This document shows positions 45,361 to 55,620 of a DNA stretch of 64,000 nt, piece by piece; position 1 is the first letter of the stretch, and every line of letters begins with the position of its first letter. Source of the DNA: Pseudomonas pharyngis (GTDB taxonomy: Bacteria; Pseudomonadota; Gammaproteobacteria; Pseudomonadales; Pseudomonadaceae). Both the position numbers and the translations under genes were made by a program. The notes under the pieces were generated by a model. The model was not told where the DNA came from. It saw only the letters and a program-made list of their open reading frames with translations, and made no database searches. The stretch spans positions 144,037-208,036 of the forward strand of contig NZ_BQID01000011.1 of NCBI RefSeq assembly GCF_021602345.1, given 5' to 3'.

Positions 45361-48300
45361 ATGACTGCAATAAATGAATACAAAGGGCAACATTACGAAT
45401 TGATAAAATCGCGTATCGACGCTGTTTATCTTGATATGCGCTGGCATCGAAACAATGCATTGCGACATGTTCCGCTGCATCGTCATATGTGGATGACCGA
45501 TTTGCCGGCCAACCATGCCGAACGCCTGGACAGCGCCAACAAGAAGGCCTGGAGCACGCAGAACAAGGTTGACCGGATACTGTCGCGTTTGCAGGACATT
45601 CGTGCATTCGCCGAGCCGTTGTTGCGGGCAAAGTTGTTTGAGCAATACAAAATCAATGTCGACGTCGAAAACACCTGTTTGCGACTGTATGTCCCCAAGG
45701 AAAGCAGTTGGTGGGTGATTCAAGTTTCAAAAGGATATACCGCAAGAACCGTGTCGCTCCTCGATGCGGCCCTTCATAACTTCGCCTATGACGAAACATT
45801 CGCAAAAGACTCGGCTTTCGTCGTCAAGACCGATCCTGCGCGCGACCTGTTCGATGTATCACCGATCAATAGCCGGATCAGTGTCAGCCAGTTTCAGGCG
45901 CTGTGCCGCGAACTGGACATCGGCGCGCAGTACAAGGCCCACCTCGAAACGTTCCTGCTCGAGCGGGACCCGGTCTCTGTTGCCTATCTGAAACTCCAGG
46001 TCCAGCGCAGCCAGCAATCGGCGCTCAAGGCTGCCGCGCACATCGCGCTGGCGAAAAACGACATCAGCCGTCAGGGGCACGCACTGGTCCGCGAACTGCT
46101 CGAAGGTCGGCAGCAATTGAAGCTCGATCAGCAATCCATGCAGCTCTGCGATCTGGGCATGATGGACCTCACGCTCACCGGGATCCTGATCATCAGGCCC
46201 GATCCCGATACACCGCAGCGCTCACAGAAAATGATCGCCTATGTACCTCACGACCCCGAGCATCCGCTCAAGGAATACCCGTCCATCCCGGATTTCATGA
46301 ACGAACTGAGCCGGCAACTGCGCGACAACAACGTCCTGCCATCGACCGGCATGAGCTACCGCCAGTTCTTCAGTCAGTTTGTCGATCACGAACAACGTGG
46401 ACATTTTTTCGCCGACCTCGAGCAACGTCTCACGTACGTCAAGTGGTATCCGAGGGAGCCGGGTGATCCGCGTCCGTCCTGGCGTGAAACTCCGGTGAGC
46501 AATCCCCAGTTGCAGTTCAGCGCCCCGCCGATCAACCAGCCGCTGTGGACTCACCTTTACCAGCAACGACTGAACAAGATTCTCAATGACGCCCGGGGCA
46601 TCGCGATGCCCACTGCCGACGCGGACAGCCAGGCGCGCTGGGCCTGGTGGGAAAACTTCAAGAAAATCGCTTCGGATATCTTCAATGCAGCGCTGCTGGT
46701 GATGACACCTTTCGTACCGTTTCTGGGCGAACTCATGCTCGCCTATACCGCGTACCAGCTTACGAACGAAGCAGTCGAAGGCATGGTGGACCTGGCCGAG
46801 GGGCATTTCGCCGAAGTGGGCGAACATGTGCTGGGGGTGGTGACCGACGTCCTGCAACTGGCGGCATTCGGCGCCGGCGTGACGATCGGCAACACCTTTC
46901 GCCTGAAGCTGTCACCGCTGATCGAAGGGATGAGGCCCGTGCGCTCGTTCGACGGCAAGACCCGCCTCTGGCACCCGGATCTCACACCCTATGAGCAACC
47001 GACACTGGCACCGAACCCGACATCGAAACCCGACACCCTCGGTCTGCACCAGGTCGCCGGCAAAACCGTCCTGCCCCTGGAGGGCAAGCATTACCAAGTG
47101 CTGTACGACATCTCCAGCGACCAATATCGAATCCTGCACCCGACGCGCTCACAAGCCTACGCTCCCCAATTGCGCCACAACGGCCTGGGTGCCTGGGTCC
47201 ACGAAGGCGAACGGCCCCAGGACTGGGAAGGATCGACCCTGATGCGACGGATCGGGCACTCCGTCGATGACTACACGCCCGCCGAGCTGGAAACACTGCG
47301 CCGCATCAGCGGCACGCCGGATGACTCGTTACGCCGGATGCATGTCGACAACGCCGCTCCGCCACCGCTGCTGGCCGACACCGTCGCCCGTTTCGATACC
47401 TGGGATCGAACCCGCGGTGCGAGCCAGCTCGTGCGTCACGGGCAACCCTTGCCCGCCGACTCCTACTGGTTTGAAACCATCGCGGCGAACCTGCCGGGAT
47501 GGCCGGCGGATAAAGGGCTGAGAGTCTTCGAGCAAGCCGACCTGACCGGCAGCCACCGCCAGTACGGCAACGCCGCAGCGCCCTCCGACAAAATGCTGGA
47601 CATCAGTCTTGCCGACCTGATGGCTGGCCGGCTGCCGGAGCGTCTGCCCGGTTTTCTGAGTGAAACCGAGATGACCGCCGTGCTGGGCAGACATTACCCC
47701 CAGGACTTGCAGGTCCAGGCGCTGCGCAATCGGATGGCGCAAGCCGTCGAGGCGCGAACCCCCGAGATTTTCGATTACGAGTACCGACTCAGGAACCGCT
47801 CCGGCAATCCGCAGGTGAATCTGCTGCAGCGCCGACTCCCGCAACTGCCATCGGCGGTCGCTCAGCCCCTGCTGGAGCAGGCGACGCCCGCGGAACGACA
47901 GCTCATGTCCGAACAGCAGCGCATTCCCCTGCGCCTGAAGAACCTGGCCCGTGAAAGTGCCTTCGAAGCGCGGGCGGCCCGTGCCGTCGAAGGCCTCTAC
48001 GAACCGGCATTACTGGTGCCCGATACCGAGCGACTGGCCCTCAATGCCCTGCGACTGCATGTCGACGCCTTCGCCGACTTGCGCATCGAAGTACGCGACG
48101 GCACCACTGAAGGACCGCTGCGTTGCCGTGCCGGGGCCGAAGACGCGACCAGCGTGCGAATCCTGGTCAGGGACGAGCATGGCCGCTATGAAGTGCACGA
48201 TGGCGAGAACAGGCTGCTCCACGGTGCCGACAGTCTCTATGAAGCCGTCCTGTCAGCCCTGCCGGTGACAAAACGCAACGCACTGGGCTATCGCCCGGGG

Positions 48301-50412
48301 CAAGGGGAACTGTTCAGGCAATGGGTGATGGCCAAGGCGCATACACCCGCCGAGCGCCGGACACTGCTTGCCCGGCCGCCCCTGCGGGCGTTCGTGCCAC
48401 GGCAGACCGAACTGCTGGTGCAGGGCAAGGGGCTGTCCAAGGTACGCTGGCCGTTCACGGAGAAAACCGTCGAAACCAAGGTGCAGGAACTCTATCCGCA
48501 CTTTGACCGGGGCGAGGTGGCTGCCTTCACCCGTTCGTTGCAGGCCAAGGGCGATCCCCACCAGGAAATCGAACGCCTGAAGCTTGAGCGGACAAACCTG
48601 AGGAACACCCTGGAGAACTGGCGCCAACGCCATCTGAGCGGATTCGAGCCGGACGACGCCGGCCGCCTGCCCGACGCCTACTGGGAGTTCGAGCGCAAGG
48701 GCGGTCGGCTGATCATGGAGCGTCTGGTGGATTGCTTCGACAGGATTGGCGAGGTGTTCGGCGAACGCGGCACCCGTCTGGAGGACGGTTACACCCTGGA
48801 CCTGTCCTCACAGCTACTGCCGCACAATCTCGAACGCTGGTGGCCACCCTTGCCGGAACTCAAACCGTATCTGGAACAAATCACGACGCTGAGCCTCGAT
48901 GCCCAGCAGTTCTCGTCCGGGCCAGGGGGGCTGCTCAAGAACTTTCCCAATCTGCAGCAACTCAGTGCCAGGAACTGTGGCTTGCGAAGCCTGCCCGAGA
49001 ACATCGGCAATATGACGCAGCTCAGAACCCTGCGACTCAGTGACAACATGATCGAGCTGACGCCGTCCGCCATCGAGCAGATGCAGAGACTCGAACGCCT
49101 GGAAATCCTGCGACTGGACAACAATCCACTGGGCGACCCGCCGCCCGTGCAGCGCATGCCCTGGCTCAAGGTCCTGAACCTGTCCAATACCGATCTCAAG
49201 GCCTGGCCGCCAGGGGTGTTCAGCCTTGCCCGACCGAAGGGCTTTTTCCTCGATCTGCGCAGAAACCGGCTGCGTTCCATACCCGACGTCGCCCCAGGCT
49301 CGGACAAGGCCCTTCTCATTGCCCGTACCCGAGTCGACCGGGAAAAACTGCCGCCCGACCTTCGCATGACTTACGAACAGTACCGGGAGTCCGTGGGGTT
49401 GATGCCAGCCGTCAGGTATCGGTTGCCTGCCGCAGATCTGCTGGAGAAATGGACGCCCGACGAAGATGCATCGCTGTACAGCGAATCACCCGGCATCGGT
49501 ATCCACCGCGCAGAGGATTGGCATGAACTGATTAACGAGCCGGATTCCGAAGGTTTTTTCAAGGTCATCCAGGACCTGACCCGTTCCGCCGACTACCGCC
49601 AGGGGGGACGCGCTCGCGCACAACTGACCGACCGCGTATGGCGCATGGTGGACGCCATGACACTCGACCCGATGCTGCGCGAAGAACTGTTGCTCATGTC
49701 CACCGAACCGGAGGGCTGTGAGGACGCCGGCGCCCAGCTGTTCAACAACATGGGGGTGAAAGTGCTGGCCACGGAAGCCTTGAGCTTCTCCACTACCCTC
49801 GCCGAAACCGAATCGCGACTGGTGACGCTGGCCAAAGGGTCGGCGCGCCTTGAGCAAGTGGGTGAAATTGCCCGTGCCGATATCAAGGCACGTGGACCGG
49901 ACAGCAACCCCGATCAGGTCGAGGTGCATCTGGCGTATGAAACCGGGCTGGCCAGGCGTCTGGATCTGCCCTGGCAATCCGAGGCCATGAGGTTCCGCCC
50001 GGTGGCAGGCGTCACTGACGAGGCGATCGACAAAGCCTACGGGAAGATCATTGCAGCCGAAGCCGGCGACGGGCTGGTCAATCAAATGATCGAGCAACCG
50101 TTCTGGGACCGTTATCTGCGCCAGACTTACCCGAGCGATTTCGCCCGCAACACCGCGCTGTTTCATGACCGACTGGAACTGTTGTCACTGCGCCGGGAAT
50201 GGCAGCGGGCACCCAGCCAAAGCGAGCAGCAGACCCTGTTGAAAAGCCTGGTGAAACTGGCGGACAAACTGTCCATCCCGCTGGACCAGGTCCTGACGGA
50301 GGAGCCATTGACCGATGCCGTCTACGAGAGCCTGCAACGCGACATCGGTTACGAGGAAAAGGGACTGAGCAGACGCCTGACCCGCGAAGCCATGGCCCGG
50401 GCCGGGATCTGA
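45361..50412 (+). CDS. Large LRR protein with NEL-type E3 ubiquitin ligase domain (effector-like)
   Basis: This 1683-residue protein has no signal peptide. The long N-terminal part, with a hydrophobic patch near residues 440-490 (NAALLVMTPFVPFLGELMLAYTAY), resembles the dermonecrotic-toxin/DUF6543 region of Pseudomonas effector-like proteins. A leucine-rich repeat block spans ~1175-1310 (LQQLSARNCGLRSLPENIG, LRTLRLSDNMI and others). The C-terminal domain has the IpaH/SspH NEL motif C1453-E-D1455, where the Cys takes ubiquitin from the host E2. ATG 45361 with AAGG upstream is preferred over TTG 45316. It stands alone, with no type III secretion genes nearby. A host-directed or predator-directed role is inferred. 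Confidence 0.86.
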   Translation: MTAINEYKGQHYELIKSRIDAVYLDMRWHRNNALRHVPLHRHMWMTDLPANHAERLDSANKKAWSTQNKVDRILSRLQDIRAFAEPLLRAKLFEQYKINVDVENTCLRLYVPKESSWWVIQVSKGYTARTVSLLDAALHNFAYDETFAKDSAFVVKTDPARDLFDVSPINSRISVSQFQALCRELDIGAQYKAHLETFLLERDPVSVAYLKLQVQRSQQSALKAAAHIALAKNDISRQGHALVRELLEGRQQLKLDQQSMQLCDLGMMDLTLTGILIIRPDPDTPQRSQKMIAYVPHDPEHPLKEYPSIPDFMNELSRQLRDNNVLPSTGMSYRQFFSQFVDHEQRGHFFADLEQRLTYVKWYPREPGDPRPSWRETPVSNPQLQFSAPPINQPLWTHLYQQRLNKILNDARGIAMPTADADSQARWAWWENFKKIASDIFNAALLVMTPFVPFLGELMLAYTAYQLTNEAVEGMVDLAEGHFAEVGEHVLGVVTDVLQLAAFGAGVTIGNTFRLKLSPLIEGMRPVRSFDGKTRLWHPDLTPYEQPTLAPNPTSKPDTLGLHQVAGKTVLPLEGKHYQVLYDISSDQYRILHPTRSQAYAPQLRHNGLGAWVHEGERPQDWEGSTLMRRIGHSVDDYTPAELETLRRISGTPDDSLRRMHVDNAAPPPLLADTVARFDTWDRTRGASQLVRHGQPLPADSYWFETIAANLPGWPADKGLRVFEQADLTGSHRQYGNAAAPSDKMLDISLADLMAGRLPERLPGFLSETEMTAVLGRHYPQDLQVQALRNRMAQAVEARTPEIFDYEYRLRNRSGNPQVNLLQRRLPQLPSAVAQPLLEQATPAERQLMSEQQRIPLRLKNLARESAFEARAARAVEGLYEPALLVPDTERLALNALRLHVDAFADLRIEVRDGTTEGPLRCRAGAEDATSVRILVRDEHGRYEVHDGENRLLHGADSLYEAVLSALPVTKRNALGYRPGQGELFRQWVMAKAHTPAERRTLLARPPLRAFVPRQTELLVQGKGLSKVRWPFTEKTVETKVQELYPHFDRGEVAAFTRSLQAKGDPHQEIERLKLERTNLRNTLENWRQRHLSGFEPDDAGRLPDAYWEFERKGGRLIMERLVDCFDRIGEVFGERGTRLEDGYTLDLSSQLLPHNLERWWPPLPELKPYLEQITTLSLDAQQFSSGPGGLLKNFPNLQQLSARNCGLRSLPENIGNMTQLRTLRLSDNMIELTPSAIEQMQRLERLEILRLDNNPLGDPPPVQRMPWLKVLNLSNTDLKAWPPGVFSLARPKGFFLDLRRNRLRSIPDVAPGSDKALLIARTRVDREKLPPDLRMTYEQYRESVGLMPAVRYRLPAADLLEKWTPDEDASLYSESPGIGIHRAEDWHELINEPDSEGFFKVIQDLTRSADYRQGGRARAQLTDRVWRMVDAMTLDPMLREELLLMSTEPEGCEDAGAQLFNNMGVKVLATEALSFSTTLAETESRLVTLAKGSARLEQVGEIARADIKARGPDSNPDQVEVHLAYETGLARRLDLPWQSEAMRFRPVAGVTDEAIDKAYGKIIAAEAGDGLVNQMIEQPFWDRYLRQTYPSDFARNTALFHDRLELLSLRREWQRAPSQSEQQTLLKSLVKLADKLSIPLDQVLTEEPLTDAVYESLQRDIGYEEKGLSRRLTREAMARAGI

Positions 50413-50476
50413 TCTTCGACCGGTGTACGTGAGGCAAGCGCGCAACACCCTTCGCAACGCCATGCCAGGCCCGGGA

Positions 50477-50977
50477 TCACGCTCCCGGTGCCCTGGCATT
50501 GAACAGCAGCATCACGGTGCCGCTGTAATCCCCCGGCCGGAATCCTCCGGTCGGTTTCAACGGTTCTATCTCCAGCAGCACTCGCTTGCCCACCGCCGCC
50601 TCCTCCTGTGACAGCACGAGTCGGGAAGGCACTTCAGGCCCGAGCACTACGCCATTGAAAGTGACCTTCAGCCAGATGTCCTCGCTCGACCTGCCGTTCG
50701 ACAGATGCGCAGGGCTGTCCAGACGTGCCTCTATAGCGCTGGAGTCATGCCGCACATCGAAGTGCTTGCTCAGCGTGCTCAGCGTCTCGCTGCCGGGATT
50801 CCAGACCAGGCGCTGGACCCGGTGGATCCAGTCCGGTTCGGCGGGCACGATATAGAACGGCCGACTTGGAATCGTCAGGGACACCTCGAAAACGTGTTCC
50901 TCGCGGGCCCCCCATGTCAGGTGACTGGTCAGTGCGGTGATTGCCATCAATGCAAGGACGGCACATTGCTTGTTCAT
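50477..50977 (-). CDS. CS1-type fimbrial protein (second pilin-like subunit)
   Basis: This 166-residue exported protein has a signal peptide ending near TWG-A and a CS1/Cbl-type alpha-pilin fold pattern: HVFEVSLTIPSRPFYIVPAEPDW, WLKVTFNGVVL and a C-terminal GGFRPGDYSGTVMLLFNA that parallels the major pilin. It is divergent in sequence from the first pilin of this operon and lacks the long internal region, so it may be a minor subunit. ATG 50977 has AGGT 8 bp upstream. It is the last gene of the pilus operon. Confidence 0.82.
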   Translation of the reverse strand: MNKQCAVLALMAITALTSHLTWGAREEHVFEVSLTIPSRPFYIVPAEPDWIHRVQRLVWNPGSETLSTLSKHFDVRHDSSAIEARLDSPAHLSNGRSSEDIWLKVTFNGVVLGPEVPSRLVLSQEEAAVGKRVLLEIEPLKPTGGFRPGDYSGTVMLLFNARAPGA

Positions 50978-51010
50978 GTTCTTTACCTGGCGCGTCAATG
51001 GAAACCGCCG

Positions 51011-51754
51011 TCAGCGGCTCGTCACCCTCAAGTCTTTTTTGCTGTCGCCTTCGATCAACTTGAAGCGGTACTCGCGGCCCTTCTCCTTGTCGAAGGCAAA
51101 CGTCTTGCCGGCCAGGATATGGTGCTTGGTGGTCGCGCCGCAGTCGGTTTCGTTACTCAGGGAACAGCTCTTGAACTCATCGACGATGACCACGGTGTTG
51201 CCGCTGTTGCGCAGTTCATAGCGATCGCCCGTTTCATTGACGACGGTCTCGAACCGGGCGTCCCTGGGCCGTACGAAAAAGATCGTGCCGAAACCGGTCA
51301 TCAGGTTGACCCCGGCCGACAACCCCTCCTTGTACGCGTCACGCTCCTGCTCGCTCACCACGAATTCATCCTCCTTTTCAGGCACCACCGGCACGAAACG
51401 CACCCGGAAATAGCGCTCGCGATCCCGCTCGCCCATGTACAGCAGGCGTGTGCCCTGCATGCCTTTGATCGGCACGATCAACCGCGCCGGGCTGGCCATG
51501 AGGCCATTGCGCGACGCGCCGTCGGTGGCCGTCTCGATCGGGACTTCCTGCGGCTTGCCCTGATCGTCATAGACGATTTCCAGCACGTTGACCTTGACGA
51601 AGGCCGTGCTGTCGCCGCTGTTGAATACACGTTTGAGGTAGGTGCTCTTGTCGCCATCCAGATAGTCGTACACCGTGCCGACATTGATCTGCGGCCCGGC
51701 CAGTGCGGGTCCGCCAAGCAGGCCGAGCAGTGAAAGCAGAAACAGGCGTGTCAT
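51011..51754 (-). CDS. CS1-type pilus assembly chaperone
   Basis: This 247-residue periplasmic protein has a signal peptide (RLFLLSLLGLLGGPALA). The Ig-like body pattern of alternate chaperone-usher chaperones is visible: NVGTVYDYLDGDKSTYLKRVFN, ASPARLIVPIKGMQGTRLLYMG, RYFRVRFVPVVPE. A Cys pair (SCSLSNETDCG) in the second domain probably forms a disulfide. It should hold and deliver pilins to the usher. The start at 51754 is chosen because it begins the signal peptide. It lies between the tip subunit and the second pilin genes. Confidence 0.85.
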   Translation of the reverse strand: MTRLFLLSLLGLLGGPALAGPQINVGTVYDYLDGDKSTYLKRVFNSGDSTAFVKVNVLEIVYDDQGKPQEVPIETATDGASRNGLMASPARLIVPIKGMQGTRLLYMGERDRERYFRVRFVPVVPEKEDEFVVSEQERDAYKEGLSAGVNLMTGFGTIFFVRPRDARFETVVNETGDRYELRNSGNTVVIVDEFKSCSLSNETDCGATTKHHILAGKTFAFDKEKGREYRFKLIEGDSKKDLRVTSR

Positions 51755-51797
51755 CGTCTTCAACCTTTTGAAAGATGTAAGGGGTTGATCCGGAGGG

Positions 51798-53012
51798 TCA
51801 GACTTCCGAGTCCCAGATAATGGTGATGCGCCCCGTGAGTGTGTCGTTGACGCCGGGTTGCAATAGAAACTCGATGTCCCGCTGAGAAATCGAAAAATGC
51901 AGGTTGCCGGGCTTGCGATCCACATAGTGGGTGGGCTGGAAAGGGCCTATCCACAAGTTGTGGAGCAGCGAGCCCGTCCAGCCGTCGGCACCACCCGGGC
52001 CGACGATTCCCCCCGGCACACTGAGCTTGACGGTCGCCTTGGTGGATCGGCCTGTCGGACTGCGCAAATTGCATTCCTCCCCCCCCAGCGAGTCACACGT
52101 CATCTGGACCTTGAAGCGTGACGACGCCGAGAGGAAATAAGGCTGATCGCGGAAAATCCTGGTCGGCTTGCGGCCGCTGTCGAGCCAGCTCTGCCAGCCC
52201 CCGGCCGGTTCAAGGGTGACCTTGTTGCCTCCCGGTGGCAGATCGACCTTCAGGGTGTGTTGTACATCCAGTACGAAATCCAGAGTCAGGTTGCTGTCGT
52301 CCGGGTACATCTGCATGCCGAGATCGAAATCACCACCGGGACCGAGGGTGTAGGACAACGAGCCGGTATAGAGCCCCGACGACATGCCCAGCGGATTGGG
52401 CGTGCGCAGTTCGTAAGCGAAATCCATCGTTCTGAAAGCCATTCCCGGAATCAGGAAAGCCGTTACCTTGGTACAGCTTGCTTCCACCGGCGTTTTCCAG
52501 AAAAACCGATACGTCGAAGGCGTGTAGGAACCCACGCCGCTGTACTGACAGGGCGCCGGCGCGTAAACCCAACTGCTGGTGGTCCAGAGTTTTTGATGAC
52601 CTTCGAGGATGTCCGATACTCCGACCAGATTGGCGGCCGTATCGCTCAGCACAAAATCGGAGCCGATGCCGATGACCCGCACTTCGACGGTTTCGGTTTC
52701 CTGGGTGTCCCGGTTGGTGACTGTCAATTGCCTCCAGTTGGCTGGCACCTTCAGTGAAAGCGGAAAACCGGCTGTCATGAAGCGACTGGAAGTGAAACGA
52801 ATCGGCAACTCGATACTGAACATCTGGTTGTCGACGCATTGATCCGGCCATACCGCGCAATAACCGCTGTTGGGCGTCTGGTTGATGAATACATTTTTGT
52901 TCGGATGCGCAGGATCAGGCTGGAACAAGGCACGGATTTCCTGATTCGCCGCCCCTGCCGGCGAGGCGCTCAGCGCCGCCAGCAACCCCAGCCAACACGT
53001 CGTTTTTTTCAT
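51798..53012 (-). CDS. CS1-type tip/minor pilin (CooD/CblD-like adhesin)
   Basis: This 404-residue exported protein has a signal peptide (TCWLGLLAALSASPAGAA) and a two-part body, as in the tip adhesins CooD/CfaE/CblD of class 5 fimbriae. The N-terminal segment has a Cys pair (NSGYCAVWPDQC), and the C-terminal ~170 residues look like a pilin-type domain (NLTLDFVLDVQHTLKVDLPPGGNKV...). It should initiate pilus assembly and bind the target surface. The ATG lies 4 bp after the usher stop, implying coupled translation. Confidence 0.83.
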   Translation of the reverse strand: MKKTTCWLGLLAALSASPAGAANQEIRALFQPDPAHPNKNVFINQTPNSGYCAVWPDQCVDNQMFSIELPIRFTSSRFMTAGFPLSLKVPANWRQLTVTNRDTQETETVEVRVIGIGSDFVLSDTAANLVGVSDILEGHQKLWTTSSWVYAPAPCQYSGVGSYTPSTYRFFWKTPVEASCTKVTAFLIPGMAFRTMDFAYELRTPNPLGMSSGLYTGSLSYTLGPGGDFDLGMQMYPDDSNLTLDFVLDVQHTLKVDLPPGGNKVTLEPAGGWQSWLDSGRKPTRIFRDQPYFLSASSRFKVQMTCDSLGGEECNLRSPTGRSTKATVKLSVPGGIVGPGGADGWTGSLLHNLWIGPFQPTHYVDRKPGNLHFSISQRDIEFLLQPGVNDTLTGRITIIWDSEV

Positions 53013-53016
53013 GGTT

Positions 53017-55539
53017 TCAACCCGCCTTCTGCTCGGTAGAAGTGACATCGGCCAGGGTGTCCGGGGTGCACCGCAGATCACCGATCATCAACACGTTGTT
53101 TTCACTGCGATGGCTGTTCGCATCGAGGCGGAACTGACACAGCAACTGGTTGCCCTGACGCACTTCCAGGGTTGGCGCTCCGGCGTTCATTTCCATCGAG
53201 AAGAAGCCATCGACTTCCGTCACCCCCCGGCTGGCGTGATTGATCACGTGATGGCCCTTGAGCGGCCGGCCCTGGGCATCGACCAACCGACCCAGCACAG
53301 TCAGGGTTCTCATCACCCGTACCTTGCGGTACTCCACCCCGCCCTTGTTCATGTGGTAACGGGTTCGTGCCGGCTCAATGGTCGCGGCCGGGGCGTGATT
53401 ACCCTGGAAGTCAAAGCTCACCGAACTGTTCTGGTACGCGGTGATCGGGATGAAATTGCGCCCCGGTTTCAACGCCGCACTGCCGCCGCTGTAATCGTCG
53501 GCGCGCAGGGCGATGCCATCGATATCCGACTCGACGTCGACGATCATGCCCGCGCCGCGGGTTTCGCTCTGACTGGTCAGGATCATCTGGTCGGCGCCCA
53601 TGACCAGCGTGCTGTCGAGGTTCAGGCCACCGGTAAAGTTGCCGTTGTAGGAGGAGCGCTGCACGAATCCGTCGCCATAAACGACATCCGTGTGGAAACT
53701 CGCCAGGCTCGACAGGCCCACGCCATAGGTGTCGCTCAGCGCGGTGACCGACACGTTCTGCAGCACGTGATCCTTGAAGTCCTTGCGCCAGCCCAGGGAC
53801 GCATTGTTGTCACGCCCGCCTTCACGGGCGGTGCGCGAGCCGATGCTGCCGGTGATCTGCTGGCCGGGCGGCCCCAGAGCCAGATTGATACTCAGATCGA
53901 CCCCGCGATTACGCTCGTCACCGCTGCTGAAAGTGCCCGGTCGGTCAAACAGCGACAGACGCCAGTTGGCGTCGCTGCCGAACAGCGTCGTACGCTGGGT
54001 CCAGCCAAGATCCACGCCGACGCCTTCGGTGTTGCCATCGCTGTGGGAAACCCGGGCATTGAGCGAATTGCGGCTGTCGAGTCGATGGTTGAGTGCCAGC
54101 GATGAGTTGCTGGTCTGCCCGACAAACACATTGCGCTGGCGAATCCGCGTGCCATCCGGCAGGGTTTCGTAGAGATCGGTGGTGTCGAGCCAGCTGCGGT
54201 TATGGCTGACCACCAGACTGCCGGCGCCGTAGTTGTACAGCCCTTGCAGGTCGAGGCCGGTGCCATGGTCCTGGGTTTCATAGATGTTGGCGAACAGGCT
54301 GACGCTGTTGGCCAGCGTCCAATCGATGGACGTGCCGTACTGCAAGGTGTCGCGTATCTGGCGTGCCGACAGGCCGAGAATCATGCGCGGATGCAGCAGA
54401 TAGTTGATCGAAGCCCCGGCCGTGGGATCGCCGGTGACCTGGTTGTCCCAGTTGCTCAGCAGTTTGCTTTCCTCACCGGCAAACAGGTTGTAGCGCCAGC
54501 GGTCATCGAGATTGCGCCAGTTGTTCGGCTTGTAGACCAGCTCCTGGGTGGTCGAGGTGATCTGGCCGTCCTCGATCAACCGCACCTCCACGTCATAGAT
54601 GCCGCCCGGCAAGGGACGCGTGTCGAGGGTCTGCAGGCCCGCAGGCACCGACTGGGTATTGATCAACAAACCGTCACGCAGGATCTCTACCGACGCCTGA
54701 CGGTTGGCCGTGACGTAAATCGGGTACACGCTGGGCTGAGGCGAATTGATTGCCAGACTGTCGGAGCTGCCATACATCACCCCGACCGTGGTGTCGGGGC
54801 TGGCACCGAAGGAACGAGGCTGGCGCATCAGGCCTTCGGAGGCCGGCGTGAAATACCCCAGACGCAGGAAACTGCCCTGCAGTTCGCGCTGGGTGTGCAG
54901 CTCATGGACGGCGTGATAAAGCTTGTCGTCCGGGCCGCCGAGGCGGGCCAGCTGCATGTTGAATGTCTGGGTCCAGTTGCCCAGGCTGCCGCTGGCCGCC
55001 AGGCCGAAGCGCCCGCCCAGATCCTGATCCTGGCCACCATTGAGGTTGAGCTGGTTACGCACGATCAGGCCGCTGCTGCCATCCTCGGGTTGCTCATGGA
55101 AACGCTTGACCTCGGTGTCACGTTCGGCATTGGCCGTCACGATCGACACCAGCGAGCTTTCCAGGTTGTAGTGCAGCGCAAGCATCTGCTCGGGGCATCG
55201 TCCGCTACAGGCACCCAGCGCGACGCCGGGCTTGAGATAGTCGGCCCAGACGTCCCGCTCGAAGGCGCTGAAACGGCTGTCGCTGGTGTCGGTGAATTCC
55301 AGCAGCGTCAGGCGATCGTCACGGGACAGCACCACCATGGCCTCGCCCAGAGGCTGTTGGTCGAGTTCGACCCGTACCGCCAGCGGAACATCAAAAAAGT
55401 GCTCTTCAAAATCCGCCGGCAAACCTTTGGCCTGCGCCAATAAACTTCGCGGTGTCGTACCAGAGGCGGCAGGAGCCGCCATGGCTGCGGCACAAAACAG
55501 CAACGCAAGTGCAGCCGCGATGGGCGTCATCGGGAACAT
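53017..55539 (-). CDS. CS1-type outer-membrane usher (CooC/TcfC family)
   Basis: This 840-residue outer-membrane protein has a signal peptide (PIAAALALLFCAAAMA) and an N-terminal region with the Cys pair GACSGRC. A long beta-barrel-like stretch follows, with repeated turns such as DLGGRFGLAASGSLGNW, SLRNL-type strands and SLFANIYETQDHGTGLDLQGLYNYG. FNEGINERTO-type carboxypeptidase-like plug segments seem to be replaced by PSVYPIYVTANRQASVEILRDGLLINTQSV. It should form the pore for pilus secretion. Length fits CooC/TcfC (~850-880). An alternative start is M4. Confidence 0.88.
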   Translation of the reverse strand: MFPMTPIAAALALLFCAAAMAAPAASGTTPRSLLAQAKGLPADFEEHFFDVPLAVRVELDQQPLGEAMVVLSRDDRLTLLEFTDTSDSRFSAFERDVWADYLKPGVALGACSGRCPEQMLALHYNLESSLVSIVTANAERDTEVKRFHEQPEDGSSGLIVRNQLNLNGGQDQDLGGRFGLAASGSLGNWTQTFNMQLARLGGPDDKLYHAVHELHTQRELQGSFLRLGYFTPASEGLMRQPRSFGASPDTTVGVMYGSSDSLAINSPQPSVYPIYVTANRQASVEILRDGLLINTQSVPAGLQTLDTRPLPGGIYDVEVRLIEDGQITSTTQELVYKPNNWRNLDDRWRYNLFAGEESKLLSNWDNQVTGDPTAGASINYLLHPRMILGLSARQIRDTLQYGTSIDWTLANSVSLFANIYETQDHGTGLDLQGLYNYGAGSLVVSHNRSWLDTTDLYETLPDGTRIRQRNVFVGQTSNSSLALNHRLDSRNSLNARVSHSDGNTEGVGVDLGWTQRTTLFGSDANWRLSLFDRPGTFSSGDERNRGVDLSINLALGPPGQQITGSIGSRTAREGGRDNNASLGWRKDFKDHVLQNVSVTALSDTYGVGLSSLASFHTDVVYGDGFVQRSSYNGNFTGGLNLDSTLVMGADQMILTSQSETRGAGMIVDVESDIDGIALRADDYSGGSAALKPGRNFIPITAYQNSSVSFDFQGNHAPAATIEPARTRYHMNKGGVEYRKVRVMRTLTVLGRLVDAQGRPLKGHHVINHASRGVTEVDGFFSMEMNAGAPTLEVRQGNQLLCQFRLDANSHRSENNVLMIGDLRCTPDTLADVTSTEQKAG

Positions 55540-55620
55540 GAACAGTTACTCTGATTGCAAACAGACAAGAAGTCCGACTGACAGAAACTTCCGTCAGCCG
55601 GATTTTGTTACTTCCAGACG

